Assembly: GCA_016783825.1 (NCBI GenBank)
Contig: JADHVV010000007.1
Location: forward strand, 1-54,545
DNA length: 54,545 nucleotides
Direction: 5' to 3'
Source: Candidatus Zhuqueibacterota bacterium
GTDB lineage: Bacteria; Zhuqueibacterota; Zhuqueibacteria; Thermofontimicrobiales; Thermofontimicrobiaceae
Shown: positions 16,591 to 25,626 of the stretch, piece after piece
Layout: each line of letters opens with the position of its first letter
Numbering within the stretch: the stretch's first letter is position 1
The notes under the pieces: generated by a model
Seen by the model: the letters and a program-made list of their open reading frames with translations, nothing else
Databases searched by the model: none
Told to the model about the DNA's origin: nothing
Position numbers and translations under genes: made by a program

Positions 16591-18252
16591 TTATTTCCTT
16601 TCCATTTTTCTTTTCATTCGTTTTATTCTTATTTCAGCGTTTTTGTTTTGTGGATTCAACTCGAGAGATTTTTTATATTGCTTAATGGCAATTTCATATT
16701 CATCATTTTTCATATAAGCTTCACCGAGACTATCCCATACATTAAACGATTCCGGGTATGTTTCAACATTGAGTTTAAATATCTTGATAGCTTCTTCCAT
16801 TTTATTGATGCCCATTAATTGATAACCCAAAAAATTCATTGGATATTCTTTAACAACATCACCAGCTTTTTTCATCTTTTTATATTTTTCAACAGCTGTT
16901 TCGATACCACTCTTAACAATGATTGAATAAAGTTGTGCAGCCTTCGAAGATAATTGTAAAGTTACTGTAGTTGGCTGATTATCATCATATCCAAAAACAG
17001 CGTACTGTTCCAAATCTTCAACCACAAAAACGGTTTCAGAAATTGGCAGCAACCGGTAATTCCCCAAATTGGGTGATTTGATTAAAAGTACATTATCAAC
17101 TTTCTCAACCACAATTTTTCCCTGATCGAATGGATATTCTTTTACGTATTTATCCAGTGTCTCGGATGTTAGTGTAATTAATTCAGCGCGCTTATAAGAC
17201 GGTGTATTCTGCAAAGGAATCAGCTTGGGATTTGTTTTCGGTTCGGTAACTTTTGCATTCAAAATCATTCTGGCTAAACGAGCATTTGGCGGACAGCGCT
17301 TGCCTTCATAAGTATTAACACGTTGAACTAAAACCATGTTTGCACCCGGGATAACTGCAATTATTTGTGTCCCAACACCTAATGCTGAATACATACCAAC
17401 GTCCTTAAATTCCCCGGCGATCCACCAAAGGTAACCATATCCGCCCCGGTTTCCAGCATCTGAATACGATGTAGCGCTTTCTTTAATCCATTCTTCTGAA
17501 ATGATCTGCTTTTCGTTCCACTTACCATTATTCAAATATAAGAGTCCCAATCGTGCCATATCTCTTGCTGATAGCTTAAAGGGATAAGCTGGATGAATTG
17601 AATTTTCCGGTTCGAGATGATGATAACCGTCCATCAAACGAAAATCTTCCATTTGAAGTGGTACAGCTAAACGGTTTTTGAAGGCATCGAAAATATCTGT
17701 TTTCGTTTCCTGTTCAAAAATTTTCCCCAATACATTAAAATCCCAGTTATTGTAATACCAAAATGTATCACGCGGGTGGCTGCCCCGTTTAGGACGACTC
17801 GCTTTCATTCCCGCTGTTTCGTAAGCTGCTGGATGGTAAACCCCGGAACGGGCTTTTATCAAGTCTCTGACTCGCGCCATCTTTTCATCTTCTGTTAACT
17901 GATCTTTATCATCGATATTCAAGTCTGCCATGGTTTTGTCCATATCAATTAATTCATCAGCCACATAAATGCCATAAAGAGCACTCAATAGACTTTTTCT
18001 AATAGAATGGCACATAAATCTTCTTTCCACATCTCCCCAGGAAAATAGAATTTTTCCATCATAAACTACCATAAAAGCAACCGCATCAAGACTGTCGTAC
18101 AAGACTTTCGCCTTATTTAGTTGTTCTGATGAAAATCCGGCTTCTTCAGGAGTAGCGTATTGTTGCCAGGATTCTTGGGGATTTTGAGCAAAGGCAATAG
18201 AGGATAAGAGGATAACAAGTAGAATAAAGTTTATCAACCGATTTAATCTCAT
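16591..18252 (-). CDS. Secreted serine beta-lactamase-family hydrolase with C-terminal TPRs
   Basis: 553 residues from the ATG at 18252 (GAGGAAG upstream), beginning with a signal peptide ending SSIAFA. A class C beta-lactamase/DD-peptidase-like domain has the SxxK nucleophile SIRK (Ser83, Lys86), a YxN-type YNN, and GVGTQ in place of KTG. Residues about 350-450 form a beta-rich insert, and two TPR units follow (about 480-545; NFLGYQLMGINKMEEAIKIF, WDSLGEAYMKNDEYEIAIKQ). Such proteins are often esterases or peptidases rather than antibiotic resistance enzymes. Periplasmic location inferred. Upstream ATGs at 18267 and 18330 are alternatives. Confidence 0.82.
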   Translation of the reverse strand: MRLNRLINFILLVILLSSIAFAQNPQESWQQYATPEEAGFSSEQLNKAKVLYDSLDAVAFMVVYDGKILFSWGDVERRFMCHSIRKSLLSALYGIYVADELIDMDKTMADLNIDDKDQLTEDEKMARVRDLIKARSGVYHPAAYETAGMKASRPKRGSHPRDTFWYYNNWDFNVLGKIFEQETKTDIFDAFKNRLAVPLQMEDFRLMDGYHHLEPENSIHPAYPFKLSARDMARLGLLYLNNGKWNEKQIISEEWIKESATSYSDAGNRGGYGYLWWIAGEFKDVGMYSALGVGTQIIAVIPGANMVLVQRVNTYEGKRCPPNARLARMILNAKVTEPKTNPKLIPLQNTPSYKRAELITLTSETLDKYVKEYPFDQGKIVVEKVDNVLLIKSPNLGNYRLLPISETVFVVEDLEQYAVFGYDDNQPTTVTLQLSSKAAQLYSIIVKSGIETAVEKYKKMKKAGDVVKEYPMNFLGYQLMGINKMEEAIKIFKLNVETYPESFNVWDSLGEAYMKNDEYEIAIKQYKKSLELNPQNKNAEIRIKRMKRKMERK

Positions 18253-18924
18253 CACGATCTTCCTCATTCTTTTGGCTATGATTTTACTTTTGATTAGGAA
18301 TTTACTTTGGAAATAATAGAATAGATACAACTAATCTTTTTATTACTTCTACACTTACGCCAAATTTTTGATTATGTTTCAGTTGACTTCTTCAATATTT
18401 TTCCTGAATTGTTTTGGGATTTCAAAAAATGGTGTCTCCCCTATCAATGAACATTTTGTATGAAATAATATTTAAGAATTCATTTTACAAATTTTTTATG
18501 AAAAAGTCAAAGGAATGATTTATACAAACGCAGAAACAGAACTTTACTACTCCAGAGGATGTTTGATGTGACGAGATGCAGTGGATTTATGGATTAATAT
18601 TTAATTGAAAAATTTTATATCTAACAGGTCATAACTGATTGAATACAAAATGAATAATATGAGAGATTATTATTTTCTCCATTTATCGTAGTTTTCTTAT
18701 TTCATAAGGTTTTGTTTGCAACAAATATGCGACAATCAATTGACCATGATACTAATATTTGGATCTAACTCAAAATATTTTCCCATATTTTAATGACTTG
18801 AATCTATTTCTTAAGCTTCACATCGTTTAACCAATATAAAAAATCTTGTGTAATTTAGTTCTATTACAAATAATATAGCGCGTAGCTCTCTTTTGCTTTG
18901 CTCTCTGCGCCATGCGCTGTGCGA
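18253..18924. other. Intergenic stretch without recognised gene
   Basis: About 670 AT-rich bases with no convincing reading frame. Near the right end (about 18878-18920) is a GCGC-rich segment (minus: GCGCATGGCGCAGAGAGC) that resembles the sequence ending the Uma2 gene near 29467-29492. Confidence 0.5.
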
Positions 18925-20661
18925 TTATTCACATCTCAAACTATCCACAGGATTCAATAGAGCTGCTTTAACAGATTGAAAACAAACAGTCAGCAATGCA
19001 ACTGCCAATCCAACCATTCCCGCAAACAAAAATACCCACCACTCAATGTTTATCCGATAAGCAAAATTCTGCAGCCATTGGGACATAAAATAAAAGGCAA
19101 TGGGAGACGCAACTACAATTGCAATCATTATTAAAACGAATACTTCTTTTGATAATAAATAGACAATTTGCGGAACAGAAGCGCCTAAAACTTTCCTGAT
19201 CCCAATTTCTTTTAAACGCTGTTCAGTGCTAAATGAGATAAGACCAAACAGTCCCAAACAAGCAATCAGGATTGCCAAAACAAAGAACACACCAAATATT
19301 TTTCCGGTCTGTTCATCTGCCCTGTACAATTTGCCATAATCTTCATCCAAAAAACTGAATTCAAACGGCTGCTGCTGGGAAAATTTATTCCATGTTTTTT
19401 CTATAAATTGAATGGTTTCATTAACGTTAAATGTAGAAATTTTTGCCAACGTATAATTCCCCCAATTCCCAGTAATGGGATAAATCACCATTGGTTTGAT
19501 GGGACTGTGCAAAGATTCAAAATGTATGTCTTTTACCACGCCAACCACAGTAAAATATCCCCAGTCAGCCCGGTACAGCAAGCGTGTTCCAATTGGATTT
19601 AACACCCCCATTTCCTTCACCGCAGTTTCATTGATGACAAGCGCTGCGCTGTCAGTGGCAAAATCGCGGGAGAAATATCGTCCCTGCACAATTTCCATGT
19701 CAAGAAGATCGACCAGATTATAATCGCCCCAGATTGTGTATAGCGGGTAACTTTCTGTATTTGGTCTCCCTTCAATGGTATGCCCCCAACCGTTAAAATG
19801 CCTGCCCGGTGTAGTGTTAGACCTTGCTGCATTACTAATATTTGGATGTTTCAACAATTCCTGCTTAAATATTTGTATCTGTCTCCCAATGCTGTAAGTT
19901 CTGTGAATGACCAAAATTTGCTCCTGATCAAATCCCAGGTTTCTTTCCCGGACATATTGCAATTGTTTGTAAACGACAATCGTACTAACAAGTATGGCAA
20001 TTGAGATTGAAAATTGTAATACCACAAGAAAACGGCGTAAAGATTTTTTGCCAGTTTTTCTATCGAGCGAGCCTCGTACGGTCTCTATCGGTTGAAATGA
20101 TGAAAGGAAAAATGCCGGATAGCTGCCAGCCAGAATACCGATCAATGCGGTAAAGCTAAACAGTACAGGGAATAAAAACAGGTTTGAAATAAAATTAAAT
20201 TTCAAATCCCGTTGTGTGATAACAAGCGTATTTGGTCGCGTGAGCGCTGTTTTTGCATCCCCTTGAATTAATAGAATTGTAAACACATCAAATACTGTAG
20301 AATCAGCGCCAATGATTCTTTTCTCGAGGAATTGTTTGTCTTCATACAATACTAATGTGTTTCTCTCCCACAAACAAAGCCGTGTAATTTCATCAATCTC
20401 TGAAAAATTATTTTTCATCGCCTGCGCCATCGGTGGAGCAGTCCATGAAGAGCGCTGTTTTTTCGGTCTTCGATCAACACCCACGCGGTAAATTCGATCC
20501 GCATTTTTATGATGCTGGTCAAAACTCAATTCATCAAAAATAAAAAGTCCAATTAAAAAACAACATGCTATTCCAATGGCGAGTCCGGAGATGTTGATGA
20601 AAGAATAAACTTTGTGTCTTTTTATGTTTCTCAATACAATTTTAAAATAACTTGTAAACAT
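18925..20661 (-). CDS. MacB/FtsX-family permease with internal deletion
   Basis: 578 residues against about 785 for its three neighbours. N-terminal TM1 and part of the first periplasmic core domain are normal (MFTSYFKIVLRNIKRHKVY), but after NTLVITQRD the reading frame jumps to the end of the first FtsX domain (AGSYPAFFLSSFQPIETV). About 200 residues are missing: the rest of the first core domain and the segment that carries the EIGMRKV motif in paralogs. The second half is intact, with GIRKVLGASVPQIV. The frame is open, so this is either an in-frame deletion or a natural shorter form; function doubtful. Start after AGGAGG. Confidence 0.8.
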   Translation of the reverse strand: MFTSYFKIVLRNIKRHKVYSFINISGLAIGIACCFLIGLFIFDELSFDQHHKNADRIYRVGVDRRPKKQRSSWTAPPMAQAMKNNFSEIDEITRLCLWERNTLVLYEDKQFLEKRIIGADSTVFDVFTILLIQGDAKTALTRPNTLVITQRDLKFNFISNLFLFPVLFSFTALIGILAGSYPAFFLSSFQPIETVRGSLDRKTGKKSLRRFLVVLQFSISIAILVSTIVVYKQLQYVRERNLGFDQEQILVIHRTYSIGRQIQIFKQELLKHPNISNAARSNTTPGRHFNGWGHTIEGRPNTESYPLYTIWGDYNLVDLLDMEIVQGRYFSRDFATDSAALVINETAVKEMGVLNPIGTRLLYRADWGYFTVVGVVKDIHFESLHSPIKPMVIYPITGNWGNYTLAKISTFNVNETIQFIEKTWNKFSQQQPFEFSFLDEDYGKLYRADEQTGKIFGVFFVLAILIACLGLFGLISFSTEQRLKEIGIRKVLGASVPQIVYLLSKEVFVLIMIAIVVASPIAFYFMSQWLQNFAYRINIEWWVFLFAGMVGLAVALLTVCFQSVKAALLNPVDSLRCE

Positions 20662-20677
20662 AACGCCTCCTATTTGT

Positions 20678-20725
20678 GATTTACGATTTCGGATTTAATT
20701 AATCCGAAATCCGCAATCGTAAATC
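20678..20725. repeat. Spacer hairpin between permease paralogs
   Basis: GATTTACGATT (20678-20688) pairs with AATCGTAAATC (20715-20725), with an inner TCGGATT/AATCCGA. Related hairpins sit at the same place between the other permease genes (23109-23162, 25553-25615). Confidence 0.65.
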
Positions 20726-20736
20726 CAAAATCGAAT

Positions 20737-23085
20737 TTATTCATAACGAAGTGATTTAACCGGATTAGCCGTTGCCGCTTTGATAGTTTGTGAGCTTATG
20801 GTTATTAATGCAATAAGCATTGTAATTCCACTAGCAATAATAAAAATCCAAAAGCTGATTTCAATCTGGTGGGCAAAATCTTGCAGCCATTTTTTCATCA
20901 CATACCATGCTATTGGGCATGCAAAAAAACATGCAATGAATACCCATTTCAGATGTTCTTTGGAAAGAAGCATCAGAACACCAAAAATTGAGGATCCAAG
21001 CACCTTTCTTATGCCGATTTCCTTTGTTCTTTGTTTACACATAAAAGAAGAAACTCCAAATAAGCCAAGGCTGGAAATAATGATCGCCAAAATTGTAGAA
21101 TAAAAAATTAACTTTTGCCTGGCTTGAACCGTTCGTTCACTGGTGTATGTATAATCACTAACATATCTGTATGACAGACGATCTGTACTGAATTTATTAC
21201 ACACTGATTTTATGCTTTCTACTGTTGAAGCAATGACATGAATATCTGCTAATGCCGGATTTATCCTGGCAAATAAATAATCATTTCCTTCCGGTCGTAA
21301 AATCAGTGCTAACGGCTCCGGCGGTGTATTCAGTGGACTATTATGCTGAAAATTTTTAACAACACCAATCAAATTATAGTAACCATCAGAAAAATAAAAT
21401 GGCTTACTTACCGGTGATTGTAAGCCCACTTTTTTAATTGCGGTTTCATTGACAATAATCGCATCTTCCAGGTCTGTTGTAAAAGTTTTATCATAAAATC
21501 TGCCTTCTGCCATTTTAATATCAAATGTTTTCAGGTAATCGTAATCGACATGAGTGTAGCACATTCTACGATGATGATCATCATTCACTCCCCATTGGAA
21601 AAACGAACCTGATCGAATAGCGTTTGGTAGTTTTGATGCAGAGCAAACAGCATAGATATTTGGATTTTTGAGCAGTTCATTTTTCACAATATCATATTTA
21701 TTCTTAATATCGCCATCCAACTGCACATAAATAATATTATTGGTGTTCATTCCAAGATCAAAATTACGAATATAATTCGTTTGCCTGCTCATAATTACCG
21801 TGCAAATAATAAAAAATATTGAGAGAGTAAACTGCAGAACCACTAATGATTTTCTTAACGATGCTTTGCTTGGGCCTGATTTTAACTTATTCTTTAAAGC
21901 ATTTATTGGATTAAATGATGATAGGAATATCGCCGGGTACAGTCCTGAAAAAGCACCTGTAATCACTACAATTGATATCAAGCTCAATAAAAATTTGTAA
22001 TCAGAATAATTTATAACAATTTGTTTTAATGTATAATCATTAAAATATGATAGAGATATCTCTGTTAGAATAATAGCTACTATAGAAGCGATAAAAGTCA
22101 GGAAAAGGCTTTCACCTAAAAATTGTTTAATAATTTGAGTTCTATTTGCACCTGCAACCTTTCGCATGCCAATTTCTTTGGAGCGGTTGATTGATCTTGC
22201 AATTGCTAAATTCATAAAATTGATGGCAGCTAAAACCAAAATTACAAGTGCAATAAAAGAAAAAGCATATAATTTCTGGTTTCCCCCGGTATCAAGCAGG
22301 TAAGTATCGGTCAATGGAACCGCTACAATTTCAAATGTGATTTCCTTGCCTTCTGACAATAGCCGTGTATGTATTTTTTGATTCAATTGGTCATAAGATG
22401 TGTTTTGTCGTACCAAGCCATAAGTCAAATATGAACAAGGATAAAATGGCGTTCCCTGAATATCATTTCCCAGCTCTTTGAGAAAAGTAAACGGAACGAT
22501 GAAATCGAATTTCCGGTAAGCATTAAGTGGTAGATTTTGTATTACACCAGTAACTTTGAAATCAAATTTATTATTTATTTTTAGAATTTTACCCAATGCA
22601 TTTTCATCGCCAAAATACTTATCTGCAAAATCTTTTGTCAAAATAATGGAGTAAGGATCAGTTAGCGCTGAAATGGATTCGCCCTGCAAAAATGGGTAAG
22701 TAAAAATATCAAAGATAGATGGATCAGCTGCAGCACCCTGCGACTCTAATAAAATCTTGTTATTATATTTCACAACAAGATCCCCAGGTCTTCCCATTCT
22801 TACTACATCTGTAATTTCAGGATATTCTTCTTTTAATATACCAGCAATAGCAGGAGATGTTGTCGATTGAAAATTTATATCATCTCCCCGAATGCCTTTT
22901 AAATATGCCTGAAATATTTGATCTGACTTTACGTGATGTTTCTCATAACTCAATTCATCCTGTACCCATAAAAAAATAAGAATTGAGCACGCCATGCCAA
23001 TTGCCAATCCAACGATATTAATGAATGAGTACACTTTGTTTCTCAAGATATTCCTGAACGCTATTTTTAGGTAATTTTTGAACAT
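20737..23085 (-). CDS. MacB/FtsX-family ABC transporter permease
   Basis: 782 residues with two MacB periplasmic core and FtsX halves, about eight TM helices: TM1 (about 20-40), three helices around 280-430, one near 430-450 and three at 680-770. The first FtsX half carries EIGMRKVAGANRTQIIKQFL and the second EIGIRKVLGSSIFGV. Such permeases work with a MacB/LolD-type ATPase in lipoprotein or peptide export or in mechanotransduction. No ATPase gene is in the window. Start after AGGAGGAATT. Tandem paralog of its neighbours. Confidence 0.88.
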   Translation of the reverse strand: MFKNYLKIAFRNILRNKVYSFINIVGLAIGMACSILIFLWVQDELSYEKHHVKSDQIFQAYLKGIRGDDINFQSTTSPAIAGILKEEYPEITDVVRMGRPGDLVVKYNNKILLESQGAAADPSIFDIFTYPFLQGESISALTDPYSIILTKDFADKYFGDENALGKILKINNKFDFKVTGVIQNLPLNAYRKFDFIVPFTFLKELGNDIQGTPFYPCSYLTYGLVRQNTSYDQLNQKIHTRLLSEGKEITFEIVAVPLTDTYLLDTGGNQKLYAFSFIALVILVLAAINFMNLAIARSINRSKEIGMRKVAGANRTQIIKQFLGESLFLTFIASIVAIILTEISLSYFNDYTLKQIVINYSDYKFLLSLISIVVITGAFSGLYPAIFLSSFNPINALKNKLKSGPSKASLRKSLVVLQFTLSIFFIICTVIMSRQTNYIRNFDLGMNTNNIIYVQLDGDIKNKYDIVKNELLKNPNIYAVCSASKLPNAIRSGSFFQWGVNDDHHRRMCYTHVDYDYLKTFDIKMAEGRFYDKTFTTDLEDAIIVNETAIKKVGLQSPVSKPFYFSDGYYNLIGVVKNFQHNSPLNTPPEPLALILRPEGNDYLFARINPALADIHVIASTVESIKSVCNKFSTDRLSYRYVSDYTYTSERTVQARQKLIFYSTILAIIISSLGLFGVSSFMCKQRTKEIGIRKVLGSSIFGVLMLLSKEHLKWVFIACFFACPIAWYVMKKWLQDFAHQIEISFWIFIIASGITMLIALITISSQTIKAATANPVKSLRYE

Positions 23086-23108
23086 AATTCCTCCTGATTT
23101 TAGATTTC

Positions 23109-23162
23109 GGATTTACGATTTCGGAATTTTGATTTATTTAGTAATTCCGCAATCCGAAATCC
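23109..23162. repeat. Spacer hairpin between permease paralogs
   Basis: GGATTTACGATT...GGAATT (23109 onward) faces AATTCC...AATCCGAAATCC. Same vocabulary as the other two spacer hairpins. Confidence 0.6.
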
Positions 23163-23179
23163 ACAATCCGCAATCGAAT

Positions 23180-25537
23180 TTATTCATATCTCAAACTCTC
23201 CACTGGATTCTGAAACGCCACCTTACTGGATTGAATACTCACAACAACAAGCGCGAAAAACATTGCTAACAATCCGGAAATAACAAAAAAATACCAACCC
23301 AACTCAATATGATAGGCAAAATTTTGTAACCATTTTTTTATAATAAAATATGAAAAAATCCAGGCGATTAAATTTGATACGGCGATCAAAAACAGAAATT
23401 CTTTATTAAGCAGACGCATTATACCAGGCACTGAAGCGCCCAATACTTTCCTGATCCCAATTTCTTTAGTGCGGCGTTCAGCCGTAAAAGATGATAATCC
23501 AAAAAGACCAAGACAGGATATAAACATTGCTAAAAACGAAAAATAGCTGAATATTTTTTTTGTCCGTTGTTCGGCTCGATACAGGCTTTCAAATTCTTCA
23601 TCAAGAAAAGAATATTCAAAAGGATAATTAGGTACAAATTTTTTCCATGTATTTTCAACAAAAGTTAATGTTTCAGAAATATCAGGAGTACCCGGTTTAA
23701 TCCGCAGACAAAAATAATTGTATCTATCAGGTTGTATCATCATCACAAAAGGTTCTATTTTGTTATGAAGTGATTGGAAATGAAAATTCTTCACCACGCC
23801 AACTATTGTTCCATGGCGCCATCCCTGACGACCTTCAAAAGAAAATCGTTTTTCGATTGGATTTTTCATCCCCATCGCTTCAATTGCTGCCTGGTTGACT
23901 ATGAAGCCACCTGTCTCATCTGACAAATACTTTTTTGAGAAACCTCGTCCATCAGTCATTTCCATTTTCAGTGTTTGTAAATAATCAAAATCAACCGCGC
24001 CAAGTACAAAAGAATATCGTTTATCCGGATTTTTCCCATCCCAATCAAATCCATCATAGCTTGATAGCATGTCAACCAACATCCCTGATGTTGCAGCTAC
24101 ATTAACAATATTTCGATTCTGCAGAAGCTCATTTTTGAATGGCTCATTCTGCTGCTTCAAATCTCCTTTCATTGGTAAATACACTACTTGTTCACTGTTG
24201 TAGCCAGGATCTTTGTTTAGAAGAAAATTCAATTGTCGCGAAATGACAAGGGTTACGATAAGCAGAAAAATTGAAATCGAAAATTGAAGAATAACCAAAC
24301 TTTTTCTTAAGATAGCGTCCTTATTTTTCTTTTTAATTAGAGATGAATTAGCTTTTAAAATAGCGACAGGTTTGAATGCTGCAAGAAAAAAAGTAGGATA
24401 ACTGCAGGATATTATGCCTGTTAATAGGAGTAATCCAATTAATCCCAATCCAATATCAATATTTTTGATTAGATTAAGATTTAACATTTTACCGGAAATA
24501 TCATTAAAAATTGGCAACACCAGGTAAACGATGTTAATAGCGATAATAAACGCAAATAAAGAAAGCAAAATTGATTCACCCATGAATTGTTTAATAAAAT
24601 CAAATTTCGAAGCTCCGGTAACTTTTCTCATACCAATTTCTTTCGTCCTTGTGGATGATCTGGCAGTGGTTAAATTCATAAAATTGATACATGCAATGAG
24701 CAGAACAAATAAAGCAATAATGGAAAAAATGTAAACATATTCGATATTTCCGCCACCATTTAAGTTATGTAAGTGAATTTGTGTTAGCGGCTGAAGATGT
24801 AATTTTATATCATTTTCAGGGTTATGTTGATCTAATAATTCTGTGATGGATGCTTCAACTTTTTCGCTTTGCACGTCTTCATTAAGAAGTACATAAGTGC
24901 GAAGCTGGAAACGTTCCCAGCTAATTTGACCTCTATCTTTCTTGAGAAAAATTTCAAAAGGAAGAAGAAAATTAAAACGAAAATGAGAATTCCCCGGATT
25001 GCTTTTCAAAACACCTGTAATTTTATAATCATTTACATTATCAATTTTAATTGTTTTCCCAAGTGGATTATTATCACCAAAATATTTATCCGCCATTGTT
25101 TCTGTGATCACGATAGAATATGGATCAGTTAAAGCTGTTATTGCATCCCCATTTAAAAGCGGAAACGAGAACATTGTTAAAAAGGACGGGTCAACAAACG
25201 CCCCTCTTTCGTTGAATCGAACATTATTGTTTTCTATTAAAGCGCTGAATGATCGGTACCTTGATACATCAGCAATTTCCGGGAAATCACTTTTTAATGC
25301 AGGCGCCAGTGGAATTGGAGTAACCGCCCAACTTTCATTTGAATAAAACTCGGCATAAACCCGGTACAGATTCTTTGAATTTTTAAAAAATCTATCATAG
25401 CTCATTTCATCCTGAACCCACAACAGGATGATAATACAAGTAGCCATTCCAATAGCGAGCCCTAAAATATTGATTATCGAATAGCCTTTGTATTTATAAA
25501 GGGTTCGTAATGCGATTTTTAAATAATTTTTTAGCAT
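23180..25537 (-). CDS. MacB/FtsX-family ABC transporter permease
   Basis: 785 residues from the ATG at 25537, which follows GGAGGAATC; an upstream ATG at 25618 reads through the spacer hairpin and is rejected. The protein starts MLKNYLKIALRTLYKY and has TM1, two core domains and two FtsX domains, with EIGMRKVTGASKFDFIKQFM and EIGIRKVLGASVPGIMRLL. Membrane permease of the same paralogous set; no ATPase alongside. It shares the SLYRAEQRTKKIF segment before the last FtsX domain with its neighbours (SLYRAE in this one, KLYQAE or KLYRAD in the others). Confidence 0.88.
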   Translation of the reverse strand: MLKNYLKIALRTLYKYKGYSIINILGLAIGMATCIIILLWVQDEMSYDRFFKNSKNLYRVYAEFYSNESWAVTPIPLAPALKSDFPEIADVSRYRSFSALIENNNVRFNERGAFVDPSFLTMFSFPLLNGDAITALTDPYSIVITETMADKYFGDNNPLGKTIKIDNVNDYKITGVLKSNPGNSHFRFNFLLPFEIFLKKDRGQISWERFQLRTYVLLNEDVQSEKVEASITELLDQHNPENDIKLHLQPLTQIHLHNLNGGGNIEYVYIFSIIALFVLLIACINFMNLTTARSSTRTKEIGMRKVTGASKFDFIKQFMGESILLSLFAFIIAINIVYLVLPIFNDISGKMLNLNLIKNIDIGLGLIGLLLLTGIISCSYPTFFLAAFKPVAILKANSSLIKKKNKDAILRKSLVILQFSISIFLLIVTLVISRQLNFLLNKDPGYNSEQVVYLPMKGDLKQQNEPFKNELLQNRNIVNVAATSGMLVDMLSSYDGFDWDGKNPDKRYSFVLGAVDFDYLQTLKMEMTDGRGFSKKYLSDETGGFIVNQAAIEAMGMKNPIEKRFSFEGRQGWRHGTIVGVVKNFHFQSLHNKIEPFVMMIQPDRYNYFCLRIKPGTPDISETLTFVENTWKKFVPNYPFEYSFLDEEFESLYRAEQRTKKIFSYFSFLAMFISCLGLFGLSSFTAERRTKEIGIRKVLGASVPGIMRLLNKEFLFLIAVSNLIAWIFSYFIIKKWLQNFAYHIELGWYFFVISGLLAMFFALVVVSIQSSKVAFQNPVESLRYE

Positions 25538-25552
25538 GATTCCTCCAATTTC

Positions 25553-25615
25553 GGATTTACGATTTCGGAATGTTGATTTACATATTTTTAATTCCGAAAT
25601 CCAAAATCGTAAATC
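25553..25615. repeat. Spacer hairpin between permease paralogs
   Basis: GGATTTACGATTTCGGAAT (25553-25571) faces ATTCCGAAATCC and AATCGTAAATCC up to 25615. Third copy of this spacer type. Confidence 0.65.
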
Positions 25616-25626
25616 CAAAATCGAAT

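Noticed and set aside
16591-18252. Antibiotic resistance beta-lactamase
   Set aside because: Fusion to TPRs, the GVGTQ in place of KTG and the lack of a regulator point to a different hydrolase role.
20678-25615. Regularly spaced similar repeats as a CRISPR array
   Set aside because: Copies are 2.4 kb apart between genes, are palindromic and lie at gene ends; there are no spacers and no cas genes.
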